This document shows, piece by piece, positions 54,156 through 64,000 of a stretch of 64,000 bases of DNA. The translations under genes and the position numbers were made by a program. The stretch is from Maniola hyperantus. Lineage: Eukaryota; Arthropoda; Insecta; Lepidoptera; Nymphalidae. Location of the stretch: assembly GCF_902806685.2 (NCBI RefSeq), contig NC_048545.1, positions 5,753,852 through 5,817,851 on the forward strand, read 5' to 3'. Positions within the stretch are counted from its first letter, which is position 1. Every line of letters begins with the position of its first letter. Under the pieces are notes generated by a model. It was given only the letters and a program-made list of their open reading frames with translations, was not told where the DNA came from and did no database searches.

Positions 54156-55661
54156 ATAAAAGAATCTATAGTTGAGAACGAATTGAAAAATATACTCAAT
54201 AGGTACTGTTATTGTAGCTACAGCGGCAATTGAATTGACAGAAATAACAGGTGATTATGAGTAGCTAATAAGAATAAATAAGTAGGCAAAATGTAACTAG
54301 TGAAAAACATTTGTAATTTTTTAAAATGTTTCTTTCAACTTCCGTATGACACCCTACATCCTCGATCATGCGTATTCAGGAATAAATTGTCAACTCAAAT
54401 CCACCTTTAAATAAACAGTAGGTATGGGGGAATAACATTTTTGCCTCATTCCCAGTAAACGATGCTTAAGATATTTATTGGGGGATGAATTGAGTTTTTA
54501 GATATTGCAGCCCCTCTTTGCTCATACTGAAGATTAAGCAAAAACCTTTATACGTTTGTCTTGTCTGATATAAATGCTGTATTGCAAATTTAATGTTGGT
54601 GATTTTTATGCAAAACTTCTCGCATAACTACTATGCAATATCTAGAAAAAACTTATCACTAAGAAATTTGTTTTTTAGGTAACAAAATATTACCTACATG
54701 ACTTTAACTTTCTATAGGTAATTTGGTACAATCATACCCTACATAGCAAAGTTTCATTTCAAGCAGGCAAGGGTAAAGGAATTTTTTTCAAAGAAAAAAA
54801 AGTTGATTAAGCCTTATAAAGTAATTTGTCACCGGCGCGGCGATTCTCCCTCCATTCACATACAGGTTTAATCCGGCCCCAAGAGAAAAACTGATTACGT
54901 AATTAGAAGAAAAGCATACTAACTGCAAGCTAATCACAAATTAATGAGAACTTGTACCGGAGTGTCGTGGATGATAATTCTGCCGCCACCCTGCTGTGCT
55001 AAGAGCCTCATCAATTATGGTGGAGCCCCCGCCTGAGCCCTGAAGGCTACACCCCTTTGTCACAATCTAGCGGTATCCAGATACTACTGCAGATTTATTT
55101 CCCTTTATTTATGTCTCTTGAATAAAGAGTGTTACGGTAGCGGTACACCAAGTCTTGTAATCTTAAAAGGTATTGGCGAAAGCATATTTGGCATATTAAT
55201 TTGCCTTAATTTTTACCACCTTCAACTGTTTGCAGGCATATTATGATTTATAATCTTTGATTTTTCTTGATGTGAATATTTATTAGTTCATGAAAAAAAG
55301 CGGTTAAAAAATTCCTCATTAATAGTTACATTGCTGTTAAGATAGAAATATGTTTTGTTTTTTAGTAGTTGTTTCATCTACGTCACTGAATCCATCAGAT
55401 AAAGTATGTTCTTAGATGGAACGCGTTAGTCCGGAACTATTATGGCAAGTATATCCTCATCCCCATCGCACCGGAACGCTATTATGCTGAGCTGGATTAT
55501 TTTTATGCCTAAGATTTTACTACGAATGGGGCCTACAGGGTATAGATGTAACCACAAGTTTTTATAAACATGCGATTATAAATCCTCCAATGTATGTTGA
55601 ATTTACATAACATTTGAGTCTAACGAAACAACAGTTTTTTTTATACAGAAGCGGTAAAGGA
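54156..55661. other. mostly unique sequence
   Basis: No transposon or gene recognised. The block 54830-55080 is less AT-rich and repeat-free, a candidate for conserved non-coding DNA. Confidence 0.35.
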
Positions 55662-55790
55662 GCATCAGCTTATTGCCGCACAGATGTCCAGTGAAACATC
55701 AGTGCGCGTTGCACGGTATTATAAAAACAGACGTTTTTGGATAGCAATACAGTTTAATTTAAGTTGCTTCTGATGCTCTTTTGAGTGATT
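55662..55790 (+). repeat. small MITE-like repeat with GAGCATCAG ends
   Basis: Begins GGAGCATCAGCTTATTGCCG and ends AAGTTGCTTCTGATGCTC, giving a 9-bp terminal inverted repeat. The interior matches 32277-32405 (GCCGCACAGATGTCCAGTG, AAACATCAGTGCG, ATTATAAAAACAGACGT, CAGTTTAATTTAAGTTGC). Confidence 0.6.
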
Positions 55791-56234
55791 TAAGAATGAG
55801 ATAGGTCAGGAATTGCTAAAAATCATATGCATGAATTAAAGATAGCAGTTAAAATTCATATTACATTATTTACAATTTTGTAGTTCGAACATGTTTTCAA
55901 AGTCGTAATCATTTAAGAAACATGAAACCCTAGTCGCGATCCAATCAAACTCAGTTCCTTAATTTATTGCCCTTAAGCAGTTGTTGTACCGACAGTAAAC
56001 GCTTCCGCCGAAACCGCAGTTGATTTGTTGTTCCGTTGAGTTAGTGTTCGAAACATTCTCAACCATATGCCACCTGATTTACGTTACCCGATAAATGTCT
56101 TTTGTTTGATATACTAGTTCAATCGAATTGAATATTTAATGTTGAAATAAGTTCCTACCATTTCAGCCTAGGCACCCGCCTGTCTGTTAACTAAATAAAG
56201 ACATGGCGTAATTGCACTGTAGGAGAACTAGAGA
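55791..56234. other. unique sequence
   Basis: Nothing recognised. Confidence 0.3.
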
Positions 56235-56505
56235 GTAACCGACATAACTCAGCGGGTTGCGAAACTGAAGTGGCTGGCAGGGCAGATAGTTTGAAAAGCC
56301 GATAGACGTTGGGATCCGAAGGAGCTGGAATGGCTATCTCACACCGGAAAGCGCAGCGTTAAAAGACCTAGTAGGAGGATAGACGACATCAAACGAGTCG
56401 CAGGGAGCCGTTGAATTCAGGTGGTGTAAGGACGTGGCGTGTGACAGTCCCAACATGAGACCTCTATGTTCAGCAGTGGACGTCTATCGATTGATGATGA
56501 TAATG
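56235..56505 (+). pseudogene. RTE-like LINE C-terminal ORF with stops, (GAT)n tail
   Basis: One frame reads VTDITQRVAKLKWLAGQIV-stop, KADRRWDPKELEWLSHTGKR, RPSRRIDDIKRVAGSR-stop, then GRGV. This follows the R..KLKW.AG.I...D.RW....L.W....GKR...RP..R..DDI.RVAGSRW pattern of lepidopteran RTE. At least three in-frame stops kill it. The 3' end reads CAGCAGTGGACGTCTATCGA followed by (TGATGA)n, matching the reversed copy at 32612-32722. Confidence 0.85.
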
Positions 56506-58013
56506 ATGATAATTATTATTATTCTAATTAGTTGTTGTAAGTTAAATAATAAAAATATAACGTATAAAATCATGATATTGTGAACGGAATAAGTAACAAG
56601 TATTATTGGAAGTTTGTAATTTAGGCAGTACCGTCTTAAACTGGCTCACGTTGTTATGCCATGAATATAAATCGTGATAAATTCCGCGGGGAAGTGCGGC
56701 GGGCGGCGAGTGCGGGGCGAGGCGGAGCAGCCTCGAGGGGTTTTTTCTTAAAAATAACTTTTGTCAAGGCAATTCGGTGGAGCCGCGAGATTTATAGAAA
56801 GGTGGTGTCACCCCTGTAATTAGTTTTTAACTAGTTCTGATAAGGGTCCGCTGTTTTATGCGCTCTCCATAAGTAAATACACCAGGTCTCGTCTGTCGTT
56901 CCACTGGGAGATAAACTACGTGATCAACATAATGCATGGTAATTTAAAAGTAGGCAGGTGTGTCTCCAAAAACTACAATCTTTCTCCAAAAACAAAGGCA
57001 ATTGATCAATTTGTAAATGTTGGACATGTCAAAATATTTTTTATCAGTCCCACAGTTCTTGTATGTGCGAGCCGTCATATCACACGAGTGTCCGTATGAT
57101 TAACGTCCAGGGGCAAAAAATAAGAAAGTTCTTCCAAGAAACTTCTTTTATTCTCGGAGAAAGTTGCGTAAAAACTGGAGGCGCTTAGAAAAAAGCAATT
57201 TTCTAGCTCAGGTGTGTGCGATGTTCTTTATCTAACTTTGCATCCGAACCGCTTTGTTTATGAGGGAATATTTTTTCGAAGTTTTGAACATTTTATTACC
57301 TTGTACCGTGAGTTACTTTTGTTAGTGAAGACCGACGACGGTGGAACAATTGTTATTTTGTAAACTACTTTTTTAGAATTAACACCGCTACCTGTGTTTG
57401 CATTTACCAAAATTGCACAAATTAACAAAGCCTCGCCGTCGCTTAAGTTAAATGAATGGAATAATGAGGACAAATAAATTGTACAACGAATTCCAAGTAC
57501 AACAAAAGGTACTTTTAAATAGCCGGCAGACTGCAACATCTCCTTTTAATGGACACGGTAAATATAATTTGAAATACTCTTTATAGCCGCTATAATGTAA
57601 CCAAGTGGGCCAAAAAATGGTTGTCACCGTCTGGCGTAGTACATTAACATGAAGGGTGTGAGGCAAGGAGGCTTTATCAGAAGGGCCTTTCCTGAGGGAG
57701 GGCCAAATAATGCGATATTGCTCGTTTGTGCGAAGCCCTATTTATCTATTAAAAAACGTGAGATTTACGAGCCAGTATAGGAAAGTTTAGGAAGTTTTTA
57801 TGTTGTTCCACGGTTCTTTGGGCTAATATAAGTGATGGATGCGCTTTATTTTACCCGGTGTTATCAGTATTTGTAAGGAAAATAGCTTTTCAAGATGATA
57901 TGCGTTAAGCTTAATCTAAGGCGTAAACATCCAAATTATCTAATTGATATAATGAGTCCAGCATTTTTAATATACGTAGGTTTTCTCTCTCATCTCATTT
58001 ATCTATTCTATTA
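56506..58013. other. mostly unique sequence
   Basis: A GC-rich, repeat-free patch covers about 56650-56860 (GGCGGGCGGCGAGTGCGG, hairpin CGAGGC/GCCTCG) and looks like a conserved non-coding candidate. Minus frames at 57258-57539 and 57448-57666 have no known domain. Confidence 0.35.
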
Positions 58014-58241
58014 TCTAAATATATAAAATTAAAGGGTAACTGACTGACTGACTGACTGATCTATCAACGCACAGCTCGAACTACTGGACGGATTGGGCTG
58101 AAATTTGGCATGCAGATAGATAGCTATTATGACGTAAGCATCCGCTAAGAAAGGATTTTTGAAAATTCAACCCCTAAGGGGGTGAAATAGGGGTTTGAAA
58201 TTTGAGTAGTCCACGCAAACGAAGTCGCGAGCATAAGCTAG
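58014..58241 (+). mobile_element. miniature Helitron, (ACTG)n family
   Basis: Starts TCTAAATATATAAAATTAAAG after an A and ends AAGCTAG before T. Full set of family blocks, including CCCCTAAGGGGGTGAAATAG and the hairpin GCAAACGAAGTCGCGAGC. Confidence 0.9.
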
Positions 58242-58337
58242 TCTATTAATAAACTTAATGTGGAAGTAGGACTAAGTACCTATTAGCTAATAATTGTGGT
58301 TGTACTTAGTGTAGTGTTCTGGATTTTTTATCATCAG
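58242..58337. other. spacer between Helitrons
   Basis: About 95 bp with no recognised content. Confidence 0.3.
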
Positions 58338-59432
58338 TCTATCAATATCATCAATCATCAATACTTATAATAAAACTGTAACAGGTCAAATTCTGTACAT
58401 TGAAGATATTTTGAAAATTTTTTTTCGAGGGCACTCTATAATCGATACTGAACACAAAACTGTAATTTTTTTCATTTTTGTCTGTCTGTCTGTCTATCTG
58501 TCTGTCTGTCTGTCTGTCTGTATCATCAATATACTTATAATAAAACTGTAACAGGTCAAATTCTGTACATTGAAGATATTTTGAAATTTTTTTTTCGAGG
58601 GCACTCTATAATCGATACTGAACACAAAACTGTAATTTTTTTCATTTTTGTCTGTCTGTCTGTCTATCTGTCTGTCTGTCTGTCTGTCTGTCTGTATCAC
58701 GGCCGCGCATCACGCTGAAACTACTGAATGGATTCCAATGAAACTTGGTACGATTTGAGGTCATACTATGAGGAAGAATATAGGATACTTTTTATCCCGA
58801 AATTCAGCATGGTTCCCGTAGGAGAGGGGATGAAAGTTAAAATGTATACTGAGTTGTAATTCATTAACGTGTAGTCCGATTTCATTCATTCTTTTTTTGT
58901 TAGAAAGGGGATATTTTGAAAATTGTTCCGTAAATATTTCAAGGTAGGTAATCGGTTTTTAACCGACTGTCAAAAAGGAGGTGGTTCTTTTTTCTACATC
59001 GATTTTTTCGAGGTTTCTGGACCGATTTGCAATTTTTTTTTTAATCAACAAAAAAGTTTTCGTGGTGGTCACATAAAAAATTCTGGATTCAACTCCTTAA
59101 TCCTGATGCTGCAGGGTTACTGCCCGCCTGAGTTATCAAGATTCAGGAAGTGTTCATAGTGAATTCATATTGTAGGTACCAAGCAACGACTTTATTCTCA
59201 GACTTCAAGTCTCAACTCTTCAACCCTGATGATGTAGGGTACAGCACTCCTAAACTATAATGATGCAAAATTATTTTAGGTACCAAGCATAGGCTACATC
59301 ATTGAACTTCGTATCCTAACTCCTCAATCCTGATGCTGCAAAGTACTGAAGTCCTAAATCGTGGGGATTTAAAAAAAAAAAAAAAAATTTGAATCGACTG
59401 TTAGGCGGAACGAAGTTCGCCGGGTCAGCTAG
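58338..59432 (+). mobile_element. about 1.1-kb non-autonomous Helitron with internal duplications
   Basis: The 3' end is GGCGGAACGAAGTTCGCCGG (perfect-type hairpin) then GTCAGCTAG, before a T. The 5' end is near TCTATCAATATCATC. A 170-bp head segment (ACTTATAATAAAACTGTAAC ... CATTTTTGTCTGTCTGTC) is present twice in tandem (58361-58530, 58531-58694), nearly identical. Further in, ATCACGCTGAAACTACTGAA, TATCCCGAAATTCAGCATGG, ATCGGTTTTTAACCGACTGT and three repeats of ACTCCT.AATCCTGATGCTGC (59092, 59211, 59317) follow. An A run lies at 59370-59386. No Rep/helicase frame is present. Confidence 0.82.
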
Positions 59433-59524
59433 TTTTATAATATGTATTACAATGACCACATATTTGACTCTGAATATTGCCGTCTAATAGGTACTAAACC
59501 CTTGTTCATTGTCATAGAGTATAT
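59433..59524. other. unique sequence
   Basis: Nothing recognised. Confidence 0.3.
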
Positions 59525-60340
59525 TTTCGAAGTCACTTGAAATAACGGTGTTGGGGGCCTCGTTAAAACATCTAAGGTTTGTCAGATAGGGCTCCAGTCA
59601 CGAGGATCACGATTCTTCGTGGATTGCCTTACTAACTTTCAGAACTCGAATCCAGTGTCACTATAGTTTGGGCAACAGCGTACATTTATCCAAACGATTT
59701 ACCAAACTGGATTCGTGACATGAAATTTAAATGTACCCTACCTATTTTAAATACCTACTACAAACTGTGTGAAAAATGGCATATTTCCACTTTCCCGATG
59801 TTTTTATGGTAAGTCTGTGGTAGGTATGTTCAAAATTAAAAAATGAATTGCATTTTTACATGATGTAAAATAAAAAAAATTTCATTCACCTGCCTTCCTT
59901 TTGAAATTCTATTTGCATAACCTATGAAAGGTTAGATACCTACCAGCGCTCTTTTTTATGTCTAGTAAAATTTTATTTAATAGGCCAACGTTCTTTGACA
60001 TTTTAAAGCCTATTATATAAGGTTTAACTCAAGAATTATTAAAATATATACATAAGTTATAGAAAGATAGATGAGTTCCTATAAATGTAGTACCTAGGTA
60101 CCTAATGTAATTTAATCTTTAGAAAAATAATTATTGTAAGTAATAGAAAAAGTGACGATTTTGAAATAAGTGTGCTATCGTTAGGTACTCGTTAAAATAT
60201 CTAATGTTTGGTAAATAGAGATACAGAGCACACGTCTTGTCTTTCACCAGTTTAGTCACCCACACACACGTTATAGGTACCTATCAATTTATCTGTTTTA
60301 GTAGAGCTGATTCGTGACATGAAACTTAAATGTTAAAGCA
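59525..60340 (+). repeat. diverged direct duplication, two copies
   Basis: Copy 1 (about 59535-59735) and copy 2 (about 60160-60335) share TTGAAATAA.GGTGTTG/GTGTGCT, CTCGTTAAAA.ATCTAA.GTTTG, and the identical start GATTCGTGACATGAAA(T/C)TTAAATGT. The remainder is poorly alignable. Either an old duplication or two copies of an unknown transposon. Confidence 0.55.
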
Positions 60341-60817
60341 TGTGACGAATGTGTGTGTTGTGTTAAATATTGAGACGATAGTGTACTGTCTCTAAAAGTA
60401 AACTACACTTTTTTATATAAGAGTCTAGTCAGCTGCCAGAATATCTATATTTCTTATCCTATTGCACTTGAAGACGGTATTACTTTAAAGGAAAGTTTTT
60501 ATCGGGTTGATAATACATATACCTAATCATTAATTTTTAATGCCGTTATTGATACTGAATTTATATTAAGGAATAGGTAGGTACCTGCCTATTTATTTTT
60601 TATTATAATACTTAAACTCGCCGAAATTTCACTGAAATATAGAGCTTGTAGAGTGCTCCAAATAAATTTATGAAGGCATATTTTAAATAAATGCCAATGA
60701 TAATTGTACGTAATAACGTATTAAAGGTCCGCATGTTTATTATCGGCGGGATATTGGCTGGAAACAGTGCTAAATTCGCCCCGGACACCCGATAGTGGTA
60801 TTATCTACCATTGCCTA
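60341..60817. other. unique AT-rich sequence
   Basis: Nothing recognised. Confidence 0.3.
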
Positions 60818-61450
60818 TTTGTCATCATGAACAATGCCTGCCCCCTGAACACGGTATCTTACTCAATTTATCCCCATAATTACTTGAAAAATTAACGCCA
60901 ACATTTTTTGAAACTGTACCAACTCGGTTGATCATTAAAGTCATAAAAGATCCGTTGAACGAGTAATAACGTCACATTTTAACTCTTAATGTTATCTTGT
61001 TACAAATCAGAAACATGATTTTTACCACGAATATCAGAAGTGGGAATTGAAATACGGGGTATTTCAATTATTTTCAAGGTAAACAAACAGCACATGGTAG
61101 CTACAGACATAACTACTGACGTTTGTAATTTGGTTACGGAAATCAAATGGCAATCACACTGTGTCTGATCAAATCTGAGTGTTTGTGAGGCGTGTTTACA
61201 GAAAAAGGTCATATTAAGTGTGACTGGTTTTTGATGCAATAGTTTTGCGGAATTGCTACTGGAATTCTGAGGCCGACCGTACCTATTTACCTATTTACAA
61301 TGCTAACTAGAAAAGTTGTCAAAAACGCGAGCAAACCATGATGTTAACCAAATTATTTGTCATAATGAAAAATGCTTACCCTCAGAATAACACGGTATCT
61401 TACTCAATTTATCGCCATAATTGAGCGAGTTGACGCCAAAAATTTTAACA
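60818..61450 (+). repeat. second diverged direct duplication pair plus dispersed repeat
   Basis: TTTGTCATCATGAACAATGC..ACACGGTATCTTACTCAATT..TATCCCCATAATT (60818-60905) recurs as TTTGTCATAATGAAAAATGC..ACACGGTATCTTACTCAATT..TATCGCCATAATT (61355-61450). Between them, 61168-61285 is the second copy of the dispersed repeat at 54050-54155 (GAGTGTTTGTGAGGCGTG, TGATGCAATAGTTTTGCGGA, ATTGCTACTGGAATTCTGAG). The arrangement may be a transposon between duplicated target, or a larger unknown element. Confidence 0.6.
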
Positions 61451-62443
61451 GGGTGCTCGACTTTTTTGCTCGAGTTCCTTATAATTATAAGCATTTATGA
61501 AAGGAGAGAGTACAAATTAGTGACGCATTCTACGTGAATAATTATATTTATATCATGAAATTTGGTAAACCGTCCCTTGGCAAAAAGTGTTAGTAAGTAT
61601 TCATCATTCTTTGTTTTGCGCCACTTTTCTCTGTTTTAAATGGACGAGGCTTTAAAAAATGGCACGCTTTAAATGGTAAGTTATTTGCTCCTAATAGACC
61701 TACCTTTATATTATTACCTGCATAATAAATATTGCTTACAATGTAACACTGTCTAACTAGGTTAAATAGATTTTAATTTTAAGCATAGGTATTATATACT
61801 GCACCTACGTACAAAGTAACAATTTCTAATATTGTTCAAATATTATTTATACAATATTTCCCTACAGCGTGTACTCCGACAGATGTTCAGTTTGGATAGG
61901 TGTAAGCTACTGTTCTCGGGTAGCTAATAAATAATACCAGAGAGAGTTAAGACCACCTACCGTAGTAGGAGATGTTTACGGCGTTACCCTGGCAGTATTG
62001 TGCCCACCTACACATATATTTTACTTAGCAAATTGCCGAGTTTGCTCGCCAGTCGCCGTGTCTAATAACCACTTAATGAAGGCAGGACTTTTCCATATTT
62101 AAATTTTAATCATGCTCCGCGGTAACTGCGGCTCGTGTAAGAGCGACGTTGGTGCGGTAACTTTAGATGTTTGACTGCTAATTTATATTAGCGCCGTTTC
62201 AAGCTACATTGTTATTTAAAACAGTTAAAACGTTTCTTCTATTAGATACACATCATGTATACTGTCATATATAACTTTAATTTAGGGTTCCGTACCAAAA
62301 TTGTAAAAATTGGTTAAGTGCGTCAGAATTACAAGATAAGTCAGAACTTAGAACACGCGTAACGTAGGGTCTCGCAGTCATTACAGTTGCTAAAACTTTA
62401 GCGGTAAAATGTTGTATTAATTTATCCCTCGATTAATTCCTTA
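61451..62443. other. unique sequence
   Basis: A lone MINE-2-like head, TTTAGGGTTCCGTACC, is at 62282-62299. Nothing else is recognised. Confidence 0.35.
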
Positions 62444-62642
62444 TCTAAATCGATATATAAACGATGACTGACTGGCTGATTAACTGACTGACTGATCTAT
62501 CACCGCATAACTCAAACTACAGGACCAATTGGGCATGCAGATAGCTATTGTGACGTAGACACCCTTTAAGAAAGGATTTTTGAAAATTCAACCCCTACAC
62601 AAATTTCAAACCTACGCATACGATTTCACGAGCATAAGCTAG
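62444..62642 (+). mobile_element. (ACTG)n-family Helitron with an internal inversion
   Basis: Starts TCTAAATCGATATATAAACG after A, ends AAGCTAG before T. After CAACCCCT the element reads ACACAAATTTCAAACC, the reverse complement of the family's GGTTTGAAATTTGTGT, then resumes with the 3' hairpin region. The CCCCT/AGGGG inverted repeat of the family provides the breakpoints. Confidence 0.82.
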
Positions 62643-62904
62643 TTAAATAATATCTACTAATACCTAAATTTTTAAATCATTGTGAGGTTTCTTAGACAAT
62701 TGTTGAAAACAAACAACCGTGTAAGAAAATATAATGGCCACCAAAGTTTTTAGCAACTACCATGGCTACGGAACCAGTGAGCAGAAGTCCCATCAGACAC
62801 GCATTTGACTATTTTTATGTTTCTTATTTACCGGCAGATTTTTTTTACAACTGATGAGTCTGAGGTTGCCTCGAGAGTTAGATTGGTTTACCTGCAACAA
62901 TAAA
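62643..62904. other. unique sequence
   Basis: Nothing recognised. Confidence 0.3.
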
Positions 62905-62948
62905 ATACACAGAATTAGTATTATGAAGGCGAAAGTTTGTGTGCATGT

Positions 62949-63026
<78 letters not shown>

Positions 63027-63196
63027 CTTTCACGTTAAAACTACAGGACGGATTTGGCTGAAATTTGGAATGGAGATAGATTATATCCTGGATTAGCACA
63101 TAGGCTACTTTTCATCCCGAATCAAAGAGTTCCCAAGGGACTTTAAAAATCTAAGTAGGATATATCTACGCGGACGAAGTGGTGGGCGTCAGCTAG
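62905..63196 (+). mobile_element. miniature Helitron, GCGAAAGTG family, with (GT)n
   Basis: Motifs AGTATTATGAAGGCGAAAGT, a (GT)n tract of about 36 units, ACGTTAAAACTACAGGACGG, TTTGGCTGAAATTTGG, CATAGGCTACTTTTCATCCC, AAAGAGTTCCCAAGGGAC, and the end ACGCGGACGAAGTGGTGGGC..CAGCTAG (CTAG 63193-63196). Confidence 0.82.
62950..63022 (+). repeat. (GT)n microsatellite, about 36 units
   Basis: Near-perfect alternating GT interrupted only at its left edge (GTGCATGTGGGTGTG). It has replaced the usual GTTT/GTCT-rich head of the host Helitron. Alternating purine-pyrimidine tracts of this length can adopt Z-DNA. The valine-cysteine repeat frame across it is an artefact. Confidence 0.97.
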
Positions 63197-63388
63197 TAAG
63201 TTTATAAATACTATAGCGTCTATGATACGTCTAATGGCAAGCATTTAATATTTTCATCACATCACCGCTCAGGCGTTCAATTACAATGCCGGAGAACTTT
63301 CAATTATTAACTCATTTGAATACAATCTACTTCGTTCTAGGAGCTATCACTCGGTTTTTCATAGAATATTGACTGTGTGAATAATAAT
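63197..63388. other. unique sequence
   Basis: Nothing recognised. Confidence 0.3.
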
Positions 63389-63675
63389 AAAAAATCAGTC
63401 AAGTGCGTATCGCACTCGCACACGAAGGGTTCCATACCATCGTACAAGAAATGACACTTTTTAATTTTGTAATAAGTAATATTTTCATGGCTACCTTTAT
63501 GAAATTTTTATTATTTGTTGTTATAACGGCAAAATAAATACGAACTCTGTGAAAATTTAACTCTATGACTATTAGGCACGAGATACAGCCCGCTGACAGA
63601 GAGATGGACGGACGGACGGACAGCGGAGGCTTAGTAATAGGGTCCGTTGGCACCTTTAGGTACGGATCCCTAATA
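63389..63675 (-). mobile_element. MINE-2-related element, second subfamily, minus
   Basis: The reversed end AAAAAATCAGTCAAGTGCG..CACGAAGGGTTCCATACC, then TTGTTGTTATAACGGCAAAA, GAGATACAGCCCGCTGACAG, (GGAC)n GGACAGCGGAGGCTTAGTA, GGGTCCGTTGGCACC and TACGGATCCCTAATAAT. Matches 7412-7766 block for block. Confidence 0.8.
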
Positions 63676-64000
63676 ATCACTTAAAGTAAACTGTTCACAC
63701 TTATTCAACCAAGCAAAGGCTAGATGGCTAGGATAAACTTAAGGTGATCGCATAGCTTTTTCCCATTTTTACTCTTTACTCGAACTTTAACATCATTTAT
63801 AGGTACCTATACCTATATACCTATGCGGTTTTCTTATTAGCGGGTGGATGTGTAAGGACCCTTAGGGTCGATTCACACTGACATAGCCGAAGCGAATCGA
63901 AGCGAACCTTTTTGTCATTTTTTTTTCTAATTCTGATTTGTGCATTAATAGGTAGGTACCTACCTACATACCTGCCTAGGGAAGACGACGTCAATATTAC
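63676..64000. other. unique sequence to window end
   Basis: No gene or transposon recognised; a GGTAGGTACCTACCTAC motif occurs near 63951-63966. Confidence 0.35.

Noticed and set aside
56843..56862. Sequence reminiscent of a miR-184 mature strand (CTGATAAGGGTC)
   Set aside because: Only about 11 bases agree, the seed region is not preserved and no hairpin arm is found upstream.
58494..58700. Minus frame made of DRQT units
   Set aside because: Microsatellite translation within the duplicated Helitron head.
62854..63096. Frame with a valine-cysteine run
   Set aside because: It is the (GT)n tract inside a Helitron read as protein.

Overview
The window looks like an intergenic or intronic stretch of a lepidopteran (moth or butterfly) genome. 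It is AT-rich and has no open frame longer than about 106 codons. It is packed with repeat families I recognise as lepidopteran: miniature Helitrons ending CTAG with a GACTTCGTCCGCG-type terminal hairpin and an internal (ACTG)n; MITE-like elements that start at an AGGGTTCCGTA block and carry (GTCT)n (they resemble the published MINE-2 class); tRNA-derived SINEs with a GGTTCGAT-type B box; and 5'-truncated RTE-, CR1- or Jockey-like LINE tails. The short word GGTAGGTACCTACC and its pieces are scattered almost everywhere. No species can be named from this, and no host gene is proven.

Layout. 1-9.5 kb: AT-rich unique DNA, an old tandem duplication (580-966), two MINE-2-like elements, a 216-bp two-unit tandem and LINE crumbs. 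9.5-13.3 kb: a head-to-tail Helitron pair, a MINE-2-like element and a SINE with a clear 12-bp target duplication. 13.3-20 kb: mostly unique, with one weak candidate for a signal-peptide exon at 13901, a long-TIR MITE and an inverted pair of MINE-2-like elements. 20-30 kb: a dense repeat field (MITEs, Helitrons, SINEs, LINE ends), with several nested insertions. 30-45 kb: a four-unit tandem array, Helitron clusters, RTE tails (one inserted in a SINE with a 17-bp target duplication), an unrecognised coding-like segment on the minus strand (36420-36599), a palindrome with tRNA-like arms, and a MITE. 45.5-50.5 kb: a repeat-poor island with five CACGTG E-boxes, the best candidate here for conserved regulatory DNA. 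50.5-53.4 kb: repeats again, including a truncated RTE flanked by 170-175 bp direct repeats. 53.4-58 kb: mostly unique. 58-64 kb: Helitrons, including one of about 1.1 kb, diverged duplications and a (GT)n tract.

The features do not form a pathway. They record successive transposon insertions, several with readable order (SINE into Helitron, RTE into SINE, LINE into MITE, Helitron next to Helitron). All family assignments come from remembered motifs and comparisons inside the window; no database search was possible. Apart from the target duplications, termini are good to a few bases for Helitrons with clear TC/CTAG ends and to tens of bases elsewhere.
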